In this document: in pieces, positions 12,401 through 25,084 of the stretch
Layout: each line of letters starts with the position of its first letter
Position numbering within the stretch: the first letter of the stretch is position 1
From: Gordionus sp. m RMFG-2023
Lineage: Eukaryota; Nematomorpha; Gordioida; Chordodea; Parachordodidae
Direction: 5' to 3'
Assembly: GCF_954871325.1 (NCBI RefSeq)
Contig: NC_088775.1
Coordinates: 35,131,561-35,195,560 of the forward strand
Length of the DNA: 64,000 nucleotides
The notes under the pieces: generated by a model
What the model was told of the DNA's origin: nothing
The model's database searches: none
The model's input: only the letters and a program-made list of their open reading frames with translations
Program-made: the position numbers and the translations under genes

Positions 12401-13689
12401 GTTCACAAAATAAATATTTTGTCGCGAAAGACATTTATAGGGGAAAGGCTAACATTTTAAAAATAATTTTGAATATATTTATATCATTGAACTCAGAATT
12501 TAATTCTCTATCCAAAACCGCTTAGATGTATTTTTAATTTCCGGTTCACAAAATAAATATTTTGTCGCAAAAGACATTTATAGGGGCAAGGCTAACATTT
12601 TAAAAGTAATTTTGAATATATTTATATCATTGAACTCAGAATTTAATTCTCTATCCAAAACCGCTTAGATGTATTTTATTACGTTTCCGGTTCACAAAAT
12701 AAATTTTTTGTCGCGAAAGACATTTATATGGGAAAGGCTAGCATTTTAAAAGTAATTTTGAATATATTTATATCATTGAACTCAGAATTTAATTCTCTAT
12801 CCAAAACCGCTTAGATGTATTTTTAATTTCCGGTTCACAAAATAAATATTTTGTCGCGAAAGACATTTATAGGGAAAAGGCTAACATTTTAAATGTAATT
12901 TTGAATATATTTATATCATTGAACTCAGAATTTGATTCTCTATCCAAAACCGCTTAGATGTATTTTTTTACGTTTCCGGTTAACAAAATAAATATTTTGT
13001 CGCGAAAGACATTTATAGGGGAAAGGCTAACATTTTAAAAGTAATTTTGAATATATATATATCATTGAACTCAGAATTTAATTCTCTATCCAAAACCGCT
13101 TAGATATATTTTTAATTTCCGGTTTACAAAATAAATATTTTGTCGCGAAAGACATTTATAGGGGAAAGGCTAACATTTTAAACATAATTTTGAATATATT
13201 TATATCATTGAACTCAGAATTTAATTCTCTATCCAATACCGCTTAGATGTTATTTTTTACGTTTTCGGTTCACAAAATAAATCTTTTGTCGCGAAAGACA
13301 TTTATAGGGGAAAGGCTAACATTTTAAAAGTAATTTTGAATATATATATATCATTGAACTCAGAATTTAATTCTCTATCCAAAACCGCTTAGATGTATTT
13401 TTAATTTCCGGTTCACAAAATAAATATTTTGTCGCGAAAGACATTTATAGGGGAAAGGCTAACATTTTAAAAGTAATTTTGAATATATTTATATCATTGA
13501 ACTCAGAATTTAATTCTCTATCCAAAACCGCTTAGATGTATTTTTAATTTCCGGTCCACAAAATAAATATTTTGTCGCGAAAGACATTTATAGGGGAAAG
13601 GCTAACATTTTAAAAATAATTTTGAATATATTTATATCATTGAACTCAGAATTTAATTCTCTATCCAAAACCGCTTAGATGTATTTTTT

Positions 13690-13712
13690 TACGTTTTCTC
13701 ACAAAATAAAAT
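13690..13712 (+). repeat. 3-bp loss (GGT) next to the dyad
   Basis: CGTTTTCTCACAAAAT lacks GGT from the usual CGTTTTCGGTTCACAAAAT, removing the CGG but keeping the full ACAAAA arm. It recurs near 17,722, 56,128 and 60,705, always about 330 bp before the 24-bp-deleted monomer. It therefore belongs to the same module. Confidence 0.88.
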
Positions 13713-14005
13713 TTTTGTCGCGAAAGACATTTATAGGGGAAAGGCTAACATTTTAAAAGTAATTTTGAATATATTTATATCATTGAACTCAGAATTTAAT
13801 TCTCTATCCAAAACCGCTTAGATGTATTTTTTTACGTTTCCGGTTCACAAAATATATTTTTTGTCGCGAAAGACATTTATATGGGAAAGGCTAACATTTT
13901 AAAAGTAATTTTGAATATATTTATATCATTGAACTCAGAATTTAATTCTCTATCCAAAACCTCTTAGATGTATTTTATAACGTTTCCGGTTCACAAAATA
14001 AATAT

Positions 14006-14060
14006 TTTGTCGCGAAAGACATTTATAGGGGATTGAATATATTTATATCAATGAACTCAG
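14006..14060 (+). repeat. Internally deleted monomer (24 bp missing)
   Basis: GACATTTATAGGGG runs directly into ATTGAATATATTT, so 24 bp covering AAAGGCTAAC through AAAGTAATTT are absent; ATATCAATGAAC follows instead of ATATCATTGAAC. The GATTG junction recurs at 18,056, 56,461, 57,018, 61,040 and 61,597 with the same flanks, so all six derive from one deletion event copied along with its neighbours. Confidence 0.9.
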
Positions 14061-14254
14061 AATTTAATTCTCTATCCAAAACCGCTTAGATGTATTTTTA
14101 ATTTCCGGTTCACAAAATAAATATTTTGTCGCGAAAGACATTTATAGGGGAAAGGCTAATATTTTAAAAGTAATTTTGAATATATTTATATCATTGAACT
14201 CAGAATTTAATTCTCTATCCAAAACCGCTTAGATGTATTTTTAATTTCTGGTTC

Positions 14255-14269
14255 ACAAAATTATTTTGT
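14255..14269. promoter_or_regulatory. Shortened dyad variant still symmetrical
   Basis: ACAAAATTATTTTGT is 3 bp shorter than the standard dyad yet is a perfect 7-bp-arm inverted repeat around a single T. It follows a linker with TTTCTGG in place of TTTCCGG. The same variant recurs at about 18,277, 57,241 and 61,820 in related blocks, so it has been copied with its domain. Confidence 0.5.
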
Positions 14270-16090
14270 CGCGAAAGACATTTATAGGGGGAAAGGCTAA
14301 CATTTTAAAAGTAATTTTGAATATATTTATATCATTGAACTCAGAATTTAATTCTCTATCCAAAACCGCTTAGATGTATTTTTTTACGTTTCTGGTTCAC
14401 AAAATAAATTTTTTGTCGCGAAAGACATTTATATAGGAAAGGCTAACATTTTAAAAGTAATTTTGAATATATTTATATCATTGAACTCAGAATTTAATTC
14501 TCTATCCAAAACCGCTTAGATGTATTTTTAATTTCCGGTTCACAAAATAAATATTTTGTCGCGAAAGACATTTATAGGGGAAAGGCTAACATTTTAAAAG
14601 TAATTTTGAATATATTTATATCATTGAACTCAGAATTTAATTCTCTATCCAAAAGAGGTTAGATGTATTTTATTACGTTTCCGGTTCACAAAATAAATTT
14701 TTTGTCGCGAAAGACATTTATATGGGAAAGGCTAGCATTTTAAAAGTAATTTTGAATATATTTATATCATTGAACTCAGAATTTAATTCTCTATCCAAAA
14801 CCGCTTAGATGTATTTTTAATTTCCGGTTCACAAAATAAATATTTTGTCGCGAAAGACATTTATAGGGAAAAGGCTAACATTTTAAATGTAATTTTGAAT
14901 ATATTTATATCATTGAACTCAGAATTTAATTCTCTATCCAAAACCGCTTAGATGTATTTTTTTACGTTTCCGGTTCACAAAAGAAATCTTTTGTCGCGAA
15001 AGACATTTATAGGGGAAAGGCTAACATTTTAAAAGTAATTTTGAATATATTTATATCACTGAACTCAGAATTTAATTCTCTATCCAAAACCGCTTAGATG
15101 TATTTTTTTACGTTTCCGGTTCACAAAATAAATCTTTTGTGGCGAAAGACATTTATAGGGGAAAGGCTAACATTTTAAAAGTAATTTTGAATATATTTAT
15201 ATCACTGAACTCAGAATTTAATTCTCTATCCAATACCGCTTAGATGTATTTTATAACGTTTCCGGTTCACAAAATAAATTTTTTGTCGCGAAAGACATTT
15301 ATATAGGAAAGGCTAACATTTTAAAAGTAATTTTGAATATATTTATATCATTGAACTCAGAATTTAATTCTCTATCCAAAACCGCTTAGATGTATTTTTT
15401 TACGTTTTCGGTTCACAAAATAAAATTTTTGTCGCGAAAGACATTTATAGGGAAAAGGCTAACATTTTAAAAGTAATTTTGAATATATTTATATCATTGA
15501 ACTCAGAATTTAATTCTCTATCCAATACCGCTTAGATGTATTTTATTACCTTTCCGGTTCACAAAATAAATTATTTGTCGCGAAAGACATTTATATGGGA
15601 AAGGCTAACATTTTAAAAGTAATTTTGAATATATTTATATCACTAAACTCAGAATTTAATTCTCTATCCAAAACCTCTTAGATGTATTTTTTTACGTTTC
15701 CGATTCACAAAATAAATCTTTTGTGGCGAAAGACATTTATAGGGGAAAGGCTAACATTTTAAAAGTAATTTTGAATATATTTATATCACTGAACATAGAA
15801 TTTAATTCTCTATCCAAAACCGCTTAGATGTATTCTTTTACGTTTCCGGTTCACAAAATAAATTTTTTGTCGCGAAAGACATTTATAGGGAAATGGCTAA
15901 CATTTTAAAAGTAATTTTGAATATATTTATATCATTGAACTCAGAATTTAATTCTCTATCCAAAACCGCTTAGATGTATTTTTTTACGTTTCCGGTTCAC
16001 AAAATAAATCTTTTGTCGCGAAAGACATTTATAGGGAAAAGGCTAACATTTTAAAAGTAATTTTGAATATATTTATATCATTGAACTCAG

Positions 16091-16690
16091 AATTTAATTC
16101 TCTATCCAAAACCGCTTAGATGTATTTTTAATTTCCGGTTCACAAAATAAATATTTTGTCGCGAAAGACATTTATAGGGGAAAGGCTAACATTTTAAAAA
16201 TAATTTTGAATATATTTATATCATTGAACTCAGAATTTAATTCTCTATCCAATACCGCTTAGATGTATTTTTTTACGTTTTCGGTTCACAAAATAAAATT
16301 TTTGTCGCGAAAGACATTTATAGGGGAAAGGCTAACATTTTAAAAGTAATTTTGAATATATATATATCATTGAACTCAGAATTTAATTCTCTATCCAAAA
16401 CCGCTTAGATGTATTTTTAATTTCCGGTTCACAAAATAAATATTTTGTCGCGAAAGACATTTATAGGGAAAAGGCTAACATTTTAAAAGTAATTTTGAAT
16501 ATATTTATATCATTGAACTCAGAATTTAATTCTCTATCCAAAACCGCTTAGATGTATTTTTAATTTCCGGTTTACAAAATAAATATTTTGTGTCGAAAGA
16601 CATTTATAGGGGAAAGGCTAACATTTTAAAAGTAATTTTGAATATATTTATATCATTGAACTCAGAATTTAATTCTCTATCCAAAAGAGG
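16091..16690. repeat. Short A/B stretch between the two 4,026 copies
   Basis: About four monomers (A, B, A, A with TTTACAAAAT) resembling the A/B domains. One copy has TTTTGTGTCGAAAG in place of TTTTGTCGCGAAAG near 16,589. The next monomer switches to GAGG/C type, marking the start of the second 4,026 copy. Confidence 0.8.
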
Positions 16691-19664
16691 TTAGATGTAT
16701 TTTATTACGTTTCCGGTTCACAAAATAAATTTTTTGTCGCGAAAGACATTTATATGGGAAAGGCTAGCATTTTAAAAGTAATTTTGAATATATTTATATC
16801 ATTGAACTCAGAATTTAATTCTCTATCCAAAACCGCTTAGATGTATTTTTAATTTCCGGTTCACAAAATAAATATTTTGTCGCGAAAGACATTTATAGGG
16901 AAAAGGCTAACATTTTAAATGTAATTTTGAATATATTTATATCATTGAACTCAGAATTTGATTCTCTATCCAAAACCGCTTAGATGTATTTTTTTACGTT
17001 TCCGGTTCACAAAATAAATATTTTGTCGCGAAAGACATTTATAGGGGAAAGGCTAACATTTTAAAAGTAATTTTGAATATATATATATCATTGAACTCAG
17101 AATTTAATTCTCTATCCAAAACCGCTTAGATATATTTTTAATTTCCGGTTTACAAAATAAATATTTTGTCGCGAAAGACATTTATAGGGGAAAGGCTAAC
17201 ATTTTAAACATAATTTTGAATATATTTATATCATTGAACTCAGAATTTAATTCTCTATCCAATACCGCTTAGATGTTATTTTTTACGTTTTCGGTTAACA
17301 AAATAAATCTTTTGTCGCGAAAGACATTTATAGGGGAAAGGCTAACATTTTAAAAGTAATTTTGAATATATATATATCATTGAACTCAGAATTTAATTCT
17401 CTATCCAAAACCGCTTAGATGTATTTTTAATTTCCGGTTCACAAAATAAATATTTTGTCGCGAAAGACATTTATAGGGGAAAGGCTAACATTTTAAAAGT
17501 AATTTTGAATATATTTATATCATTGAACTCAGAATTTAATTCTCTATCCAAAACCGCTTAGATGTATTTTTAATTTCCGGTCCACAAAATAAATATTTTG
17601 TCGCGAAAGACATTTATAGGGGAAAGGCTAACATTTTAAAAATAATTTTGAATATATTTATATCATTGAACTCAGAATTTAATTCTCTATCCAAAACCGC
17701 TTAGATGTATTTTTTTACGTTTTCTCACAAAATAAAATTTTTGTCGCGAAAGACATTTATAGGGGAAAGGTTAACATTTTAAAAGTAATTTTGAATATAT
17801 TTATATCATTGAACTCAGAATTTAATTCTCTATCCAAAACCGCTTAGATGTATTTTTTTACGTTTCCGGTTCACAAAATATATTTTTTGTCGCGAAAGAC
17901 ATTTATATGGGAAAGGCTAACATTTTAAAAGTAATTTTGAATATATTTATATCATTGAACTCAGAATTTAATTCTCTATCCAAAACCTCTTAGATGTTTT
18001 TATAACGTTTCCGGTTCACAAAATAAATATTTTGTCGCGAAAGACATTTATAGGGGATTGAATATATTTATATCAATGAACTCAGAATTTAATTCTCTAT
18101 CCAAAACCGCTTAGATGTATTTTTAATTTCCGGTTCACAAAATAAATATTTTGTCGCGAAAGACATTTATAGGGGAAAGGCTAACATTTTAAAAGTAATT
18201 TTGAATATATTTATATCATTGAACTCAGAATTTAATTCTCTATCCAAAACCGCTTAGATGTATTTTTAATTTCTGGTTCACAAAATTATTTTGTCGCGAA
18301 AGACATTTAGGGGGAAAGGCTAACATTTTAAAAGTAATTTTGAATATATTTATATCATTGAACTCAGAATTTAATTCTCTATCCAAAACCGCTTAGATGT
18401 ATTTTTTTACGTTTCCGGTTCACAAAATAAATTTTTTCTCGCGAAAGACATTTATATAGGAAAGGCTAACATTTTAAAAGTAATTTTGAATATATTTATA
18501 TCATTGAACTCAGAATTTAATTCTCTATCCAAAACCGCTTAGATGTATTTTTAATTTCCGGTTCACAAAATAAATATTTTGTCGCGAAAGACATTTATAG
18601 GGGAAAGGCTAACATTTTAAAAGTAATTTTGAATATATTTATATCATTGAACTCAGAATTTAATTCTCTATCCAAAAGAGGTTAGATGTATTTTATTACG
18701 TTTCCGGTTCACAAAATAAATTTTTTGTCGCGAAAGACATTTATATGGGAAAGGCTAGCATTTTAAAAGTAATTTTGAATATATTTATATCATTGAACTC
18801 AGAATTTAATTCTCTATCCAAAACCGCTTAGATGTATTTTTAATTTCCTGTTCACAAAATAAATATTTTGTCGCGAAAGACATTTATAGGGAAAAGGCTA
18901 ACATTTTAAATGTAATTTTGAATATATTTATATCATTGAACTCAGAATTTAATTCTCTATCCAAAACCGCTTAGATGTATTTTTTTACGTTTCCGGTTCA
19001 CAAAAGAAATCTTTTGTCGCGAAAGACATTTATAGGGGAAAGGCTAACATTTTAAAAGTAATTTTGAATATATTTATATCACTGAACTCAGAATTTAATT
19101 CTCTATCCAAAACCGCTTAGATGTATTTTTTTACGTTTCCGGTTCACAAAATAAATCTTTTGTGGCGAAAGACATTTATAGGGGAAAGGCTAACATTTTA
19201 AAAGTAATTTTGAATATATTTATATTACTGAACTCAGAATTTAATTCTCTATCCAATACCGCTTAGTTGTATTTTATAACGTTTCCGGTTCACAAAATAA
19301 ATTTTTTGTCGCGAAAGACATTTATATAGGAAAGGCTAACATTTTAAAAGTAATTTTGAATATATTTATATCATTGAACTCAGAATTTAATTCTCTTACC
19401 AAAACCGCTTAGATGTATTTTTTTACGTTTTCGGTTCACAAAATAAAATTTTTGTCGCGAAAGACATTTATAGGGAAAAGGCTAACATTTTAAAAGTAAT
19501 TTTGAATATATTTATATCATTGAACTCAGAATTTAATTCTCTATCCAATACCGCTTAGATGTATTTTATTACCTTTCCGGTTCACAAAATAAATTATTTG
19601 TCGCGAAAGACATTTATATGGGAAAGGCTAACATTTTAAAAGTAATTTTGAATATATTTATATC
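16691..19664. repeat. Copy 2 of the 4,026-bp-offset duplication
   Basis: Partner of 12,665-15,640. It shows private changes relative to copy 1: GGTTAACAAA (17,296), AAAGGTTAAC (about 17,768), GATGTTTTTATAACG (17,995), ACATTTAGGGGG (18,305), TTTTTCTCGCG (18,435), TTTCCTGTTC (18,846), ATATTACTG (19,223), TTAGTTG (19,264) and CTCTTACC (19,393). This many differences suggests an older event than the 5,633- or 4,579-bp pairs. Confidence 0.88.
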
Positions 19665-21597
19665 ATTGAACTCAGAATTTAATTCTCTATCCAAAACCGC
19701 TTAGATGTATTTTTTTACGTTTCCGGTTCACAAAATAAATCTTTTGTCGCGAAAGACATTTATAGGGAAAAGGCTAACATTTTAAAAGTAATTTTGAATA
19801 TATTTATATCATTGAACTCAGAATTTAATTCTCTATCCAAAACCGCTTAGATGTATTTTTAATTTCCGGTTCACAAAATAAATATTTTGTCGCGAAAGAC
19901 ATTTATAGGGGAAAGGCTAACATTTTAAAAATAATTTTGAATATATTTATATCATTGAACTCAGAATTTAATTCTCTATCCAAAACCGCTTAGATGTATT
20001 TTTAATTTCCGGTTCACAAAATAAATATTTTGTCGCGAAAGACATTTATAGGGAAAAGGCTAACATTTTAAAAGTAATTTTGAATATATTTATATCATTG
20101 AACTCAGAATTTAATTCTCTATCCAAAACCGCTTAGATGTATTTTTAATTTCCGGTTTACAAAATAAATATTTTGTCGCGAAAGACATTTATAGGGGAAA
20201 GGCTAACATTTTAAAAGTAATTTTGAATATATTTATATCATTGAACTAAGAATTTAATTCTCTATCCAAAACCGCTTAGATGTATTTTCATACGTTTTCG
20301 GTTCACAAAATAAATATTTTGTCGCGAAAGACATTTATAGGGAAAAGGCTAACATTTTAAAAGTAATTTTGAATATATTTATATCATTGAACTCAGAATT
20401 TAATTCTCTAACCAAAACCGCTTAGATGTATTTTTAATTTCCGGTTTACAAAATAAATATTTTGTCGCGAAAGACATTTATAGGGGAAAGGCTAACATTT
20501 TAAAAGTAATTTTGAATATATTTATATCATTGAACTAAGAATTTAATTCTCTATCCAAAACCGCTTAGATGTATTTTCATACGTTTTCGGTTCACAAAAT
20601 AAAATTTTTGTCGCGAAAGACATTTATAGGGGAAAGGCTAACATTTTAAAAGTAATTTTGAATATATATATATCATTGAACTCAGAATTTAATTCTCTAT
20701 CCAAAACCGCTTAGATATATTTTTAATTTCCGGTTTACAAAATAAATATTTTGTCGCGAAAGACATTTATAGAGGAAAGGCTAACATTTTAAAAATTTTG
20801 AATATATTTATATCATTGAACTCAGAATTTAATTCTCTATCCAATACCGCTTAGATGTATTTTTTTACGTTTTCGGTTCACAAAATAAAATTTTTGTCGC
20901 GAAAGACATTTATAGGGGAAAGGCTAACATTTTAAAAGTAATTTTGAATATATATATATCATTGAACTCAGAATTTAATTCTCTATCCAAAACCGCTTAG
21001 ATGTATTTTTAATTTCCGGTTCACAAAATAAATATTTTGTCGCGAGTAATTTTGAATATATTTATATCATTGAACTCAGAATTTAATTCTCTATCCAAAA
21101 CCGCTTAGATGTATTTTTAATTTCCGGTTCACAAAATAAATATTTTGTCGCGAAAGACATTTATAGGGGAAAGGCTAACATTTTAAAAATAATTTTGAAT
21201 ATATTTATATCATTGAACTCAGAATTTAATTCTCTATCCAATACCGCTTAGATGTATTTTTTTACGTTTTCGGTTCACAAAATAAAATTTTTGTCGCGAA
21301 AGACATTTATAGGGGAAAGGCTAACATTTTAAAAGTAATTTTGAATATATATATATCATTGAACTCAGAATTTAATTCTCTATCCAAAACCGCTTAGATG
21401 TATTTTTAATTTCCGGTTCACAAAATAAATATTTTGTCGCGAAAGACATTTATAGGGAAAAGGCTAACATTTTAAAAGTAATTTTGAATATATTTATATC
21501 ATTGAACTCAGAATTTAATTCTCTATCCAAAACCGCTTAGATGTATTTTTAATTTCCGGTTCACAAAATAAATATTTTGTCGCGAAAGACATTTATA
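19050..21597. repeat. Copy 1 of the 3,284-bp-offset duplication
   Basis: Rare variants ATATTACTG (19,221), CTCTTACC (19,393), the first CATACG linker (20,288) and TCTAACC (20,407) recur exactly 3,284 bp later. This copy carries a private 35-bp deletion at about 21,044, where GTCGCGA joins GTAATTTT, so the offset becomes 3,319 afterwards. Its start lies inside the second 4,026 copy, so this duplication happened after that one. Confidence 0.9.
21030..21060 (+). repeat. 35-bp deletion in one monomer
   Basis: ATTTTGTCGCGA runs straight into GTAATTTTGAAT. The missing 35 bp run from GACATTTATAG through CATTTTAAAA. The corresponding copy near 24,330-24,365 is intact, so the deletion came after the 3,284-bp duplication. 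I see no second copy of it. Confidence 0.9.
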
Positions 21598-22339
21598 GGG
21601 GAAAGGCTAACATTTTAAAAATAATTTTGAATATATTTATATCATTGAACTCAGAATTTAATTCTCTATCCAAAACCGCTTAGATGTATTTTTAATTTCC
21701 GGTTCACAAAATAAATATTTTGTCGCGAAAGACATTTATAGGGAAAAGGCTAACATTTTAAAAGTAATTTTGAATATATTTATATCATTGAACTCAGAAT
21801 TTAATTCTCTATCCAAAACCGCTTAGATGTATTTTTAATTTCCGGTTTACAAAATAAATATTTTGTCGCGAAAGACATTTATAGGGGAAAGGCTAACATT
21901 TTAAAAGTAATTTTGAATATATTTATATCATTGAACTAAGAATTTAATTCTCTATCCAAAACCGCTTAGATGTATTTTCATACGTTTTCGGTTCACAAAA
22001 TAAATATTTTGTCGCGAAAGACATTTATAGGGAAAAGGCTAACATTTTAAAAGTAATTTTGAATATATTTATATCATTGAACTCAGAATTTAATTCTCTA
22101 ACCAAAACCGCTTAGATGTATTTTTAATTTCCGGTTTACAAAATAAATATTTTGTCGCGAAAGACATTTATAGGGGAAAGGCTAACATTTTAAAAGTAAT
22201 TTTGAATATATTTATATCATTGAACTAAGAATTTAATTCTCTATCCAAAACCGCTTAGATGTATTTTCATACGTTTTCGGTTCACAAAATAAAATTTTTG
22301 TCGCGAAAGACATTTATAGGGGAAAGGCTAAGATTTTAA

Positions 22340-24916
22340 AAGTAATTTTGAATATATTTATATCACTGAACTCAGAATTTAATTCTCTATCCAAAACCGC
22401 TTAGATGTATTTTTTTACGTTTCCGGTTCACAAAATAAATCTTTTGTGGCGAAAGACATTTATAGGGGAAAGGCTAACATTTTAAAAGTAATTTTGAATA
22501 TATTTATATTACTGAACTCAGAATTTAATTCTCTATCCAATACCGCTTAGTTGTATTTTATAACGTTTCCGGTTCACAAAATAAATTTTTTGTCGCGAAA
22601 GACATTTATATAGGAAAGGCTAACATTTTAAAAGTAATTTTGAATATATTTATATCATTGAACTCAGAATTTAATTCTCTTACCAAAACCGCTTAGATGT
22701 ATTTTTTTACGTTTTCGGTTCACAAAATAAAATTTTTGTCGCGAAAGACATTTATAGGGAAAAGGCTAACATTTTAAAAGTAATTTTGAATATATTTATA
22801 TCATTGAACTCAGAATTTAATTCTCTATCCAATACCGCTTAGATGTATTTTATTACCTTTCCGGTTCACAAAATAAATTATTTGTCGCGAAAGACATTTA
22901 TATGGGAAAGGCTAACATTTTAAAAGTAATTTTGAATATATTTATATCATTGAACTCAGAATTTAATTCTCTATCCAAAACCGCTTAGATGTATTTTTTT
23001 ACGTTTCCGGTTCACAAAATAAATCTTTTGTCGCGAAAGACATTTATAGGGAAAAGGCTAACATTTTAAAAGTAATTTTGAATATATTTATATCATTGAA
23101 CTCAGAATTTAATTCTCTATCCAAAACCGCTTAGATGTATTTTTAATTTCCGGTTCACAAAATAAATATTTTGTCGCGAAAGACATTTATAGGGGAAAGG
23201 CTAACATTTTAAAAATAATTTTGAATATATTTATATCATTGAACTCAGAATTTAATTCTCTATCCAAAACCGCTTAGATGTATTTTTAATTTCCGGTTCA
23301 CAAAATAAATATTTTGTCGCGAAAGACATTTATAGGGAAAAGGCTAACATTTTAAAAGTAATTTTGAATATATTTATATCATTGAACTCAGAATTTAATT
23401 CTCTATCCAAAACCGCTTAGATGTATTTTTAATTTCCGGTTTACAAAATAAATATTTTGTCGCGAAAGACATTTATAGGGGAAAGGCTAACATTTTAAAA
23501 GTAATTTTGAATATATTTATATCATTGAACTAAGAATTTAATTCTCTATCCAAAACCGCTTAGATGTATTTTCATACGTTTTCGGTTCACAAAATAAATA
23601 TTTTGTCGCGAAAGACATTTATAGGGAAAAGGCTAACATTTTAAAAGTAATTTTGAATATATTTATATCATTGAACTCAGAATTTAATTCTCTAACCAAA
23701 ACCGCTTAGATGTATTTTTAATTTCCGGTTTACAAAATAAATATTTTGTCGCGAAAGACATTTATAGGGGAAAGGCTAACATTTTAAAAGTAATTTTGAA
23801 TATATTTATATCATTGAACTAAGAATTTAATTCTCTATCCAAAACCGCTTAGATGTATTTTCATACGTTTTCGGTTCACAAAATAAAATTTTTGTCGCGA
23901 AAGACATTTATAGGGGAAAGGCTAACATTTTAAAAGTAATTTTGAATATATATATATCATTGAACTCAGAATTTAATTCTCTATCCAAAACCGCTTAGAT
24001 ATATTTTTAATTTCCGGTTTACAAAATAAATATTTTGTCGCGAAAGACATTTATAGAGGAAAGGCTAACATTTTAAAAATTTTGAATATATTTATATCAT
24101 TGAACTCAGAATTTAATTCTCTATCCAATACCGCTTAGATGTATTTTTTTACGTTTTCGGTTCACAAAATAAAATTTTTGTCGCGAAAGACATTTATAGG
24201 GGAAAGGCTAACATTTTAAAAGTAATTTTGAATATATATATATCATTGAACTCAGAATTTAATTCTCTATCCAAAACCGCTTAGATGTATTTTTAATTTC
24301 CGGTTCACAAAATAAATATTTTGTCGCGAATGACATTTATAGGGAAAAGGCTAACATTTTAAAAGTAATTTTGAATATATTTATATCATTGAACTCAGAA
24401 TTTAATTCTCTATCCAAAACCGCTTAGATGTATTTTTAATTTCCGGTTCACAAAATAAATATTTTGTCGCGAAAGACATTTATAGGGGAAAGGCTAACAT
24501 TTTAAAAATAATTTTGAATATATTTATATCATTGAACTCAGAATTTAATTCTCTATCCAATACCGCTTAGATGTATTTTTTTACGTTTTCGGTTCACAAA
24601 ATAAAATTTTTGTCGCGAAAGACATTTATAGGGGAAAGGCTAACATTTTAAAAGTAATTTTGAATATATATATATCATTGAACTCAGAATTTAATTCTCT
24701 ATCCAAAACCGCTTAGATGTATTTTTAATTTCCGGTTCACAAAATAAATATTTTGTCGCGAAAGACATTTATAGGGAAAAGGCTAACATTTTAAAAGTAA
24801 TTTTGAATATATTTATATCATTGAACTCAGAATTTAATTCTCTATCCAAAACCGCTTAGATGTATTTTTAATTTCCGGTTCACAAAATAAATATTTTGTC
24901 GCGAAAGACATTTATA
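22340..24916. repeat. Copy 2 of the 3,284-bp-offset duplication
   Basis: Partner of 19,050-21,597. It starts within a monomer that joins a G-type front (GGCTAAGATT at 22,328) to the ATCACTGAAC core. It has a private A-to-T change (GCGAATGAC at about 24,330). It ends at 24,919, where TTTATAGGG is joined to CGTTTTCGG. Confidence 0.9.
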
Positions 24917-24960
24917 GGGCGTTTTCGGTTCACAAAATAAAATATTTTGTCGCGAAAGAC
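24908..24960 (+). repeat. Fused partial monomer, join at 24,919
   Basis: ACATTTATAGGG is joined to CGTTTTCGGTTCAC, skipping about 95 bp of a monomer body. The next dyad is ACAAAATAAAATATTTTGT, perfect 8-bp arms with a 3-base centre. That dyad appears once more, at about 27,242, also after a CGTTTTCGG linker. The fusion marks the end of the 3,284-bp duplicate. Confidence 0.88.
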
Positions 24961-25084
24961 ATTTATAGGGGAAAGGCTAACATTTTAAAAGTAATTTTGA
25001 ATATATTTATATCATTGAACTCAGAATTTAATTCTCTATCCAAAACCGCTTAGATGTATTTTTAATTTCCGGTTCACAAAATAA

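Larger units (their letters stand above)
5641..13230. repeat. A/C/E domain 1
   Basis: About 52 monomers, rich in GAGG/C, E-dyad and A forms with AAATGTAATTTT. A further marker is a monomer with GTCGCAAAAGACATTT and GGGGCAAGGCTAA, a CpG-to-CpA change plus A-to-C, at 6,641, 8,809 and about 10,830, 11,987 and 12,565. Offsets of 2,168 bp (15 monomers) and 2,022 bp (14 monomers; GGATAAC at 8,257 and 10,279) show repeated block duplication. A 1-bp insertion (CTAAGCATT) lies at about 9,847. Confidence 0.85.
12665..15640. repeat. Copy 1 of the 4,026-bp-offset duplication
   Basis: AATTTGATTC (12,931) and the deleted-monomer junction (14,031) recur at 16,957 and 18,056. Two small indels in the partner reduce the offset to about 4,023 by the end. 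The match ends at about 15,642, where this copy has CACTAAACTC and the partner has CATTGAACTC. Confidence 0.88.
13231..16090. repeat. Deleted-monomer domain, copy 1 (F linker, GGT loss, 24-bp deletion, GTGGCG)
   Basis: Diagnostic variants in order are: the F linker GATGTTATTTTTTACG (about 13,246); CGTTTTCTCAC with loss of GGT (13,698); a 24-bp-deleted monomer GGGGATTGAATATATT (14,031); TTTCTGG with the 15-bp dyad (14,249); ATATAGGAAAGG; ATCACTGAAC with GTGGCG (15,050-15,150); CCTTTCCGG with AATTATTTG (15,550); and CACTAAACTC with TTCCGATTC (15,641-15,710). The same ordered set returns at 17.3-19.6, 56-58 and 60.4-62.7 kb, so this is a distinct, repeatedly copied module. Confidence 0.86.
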
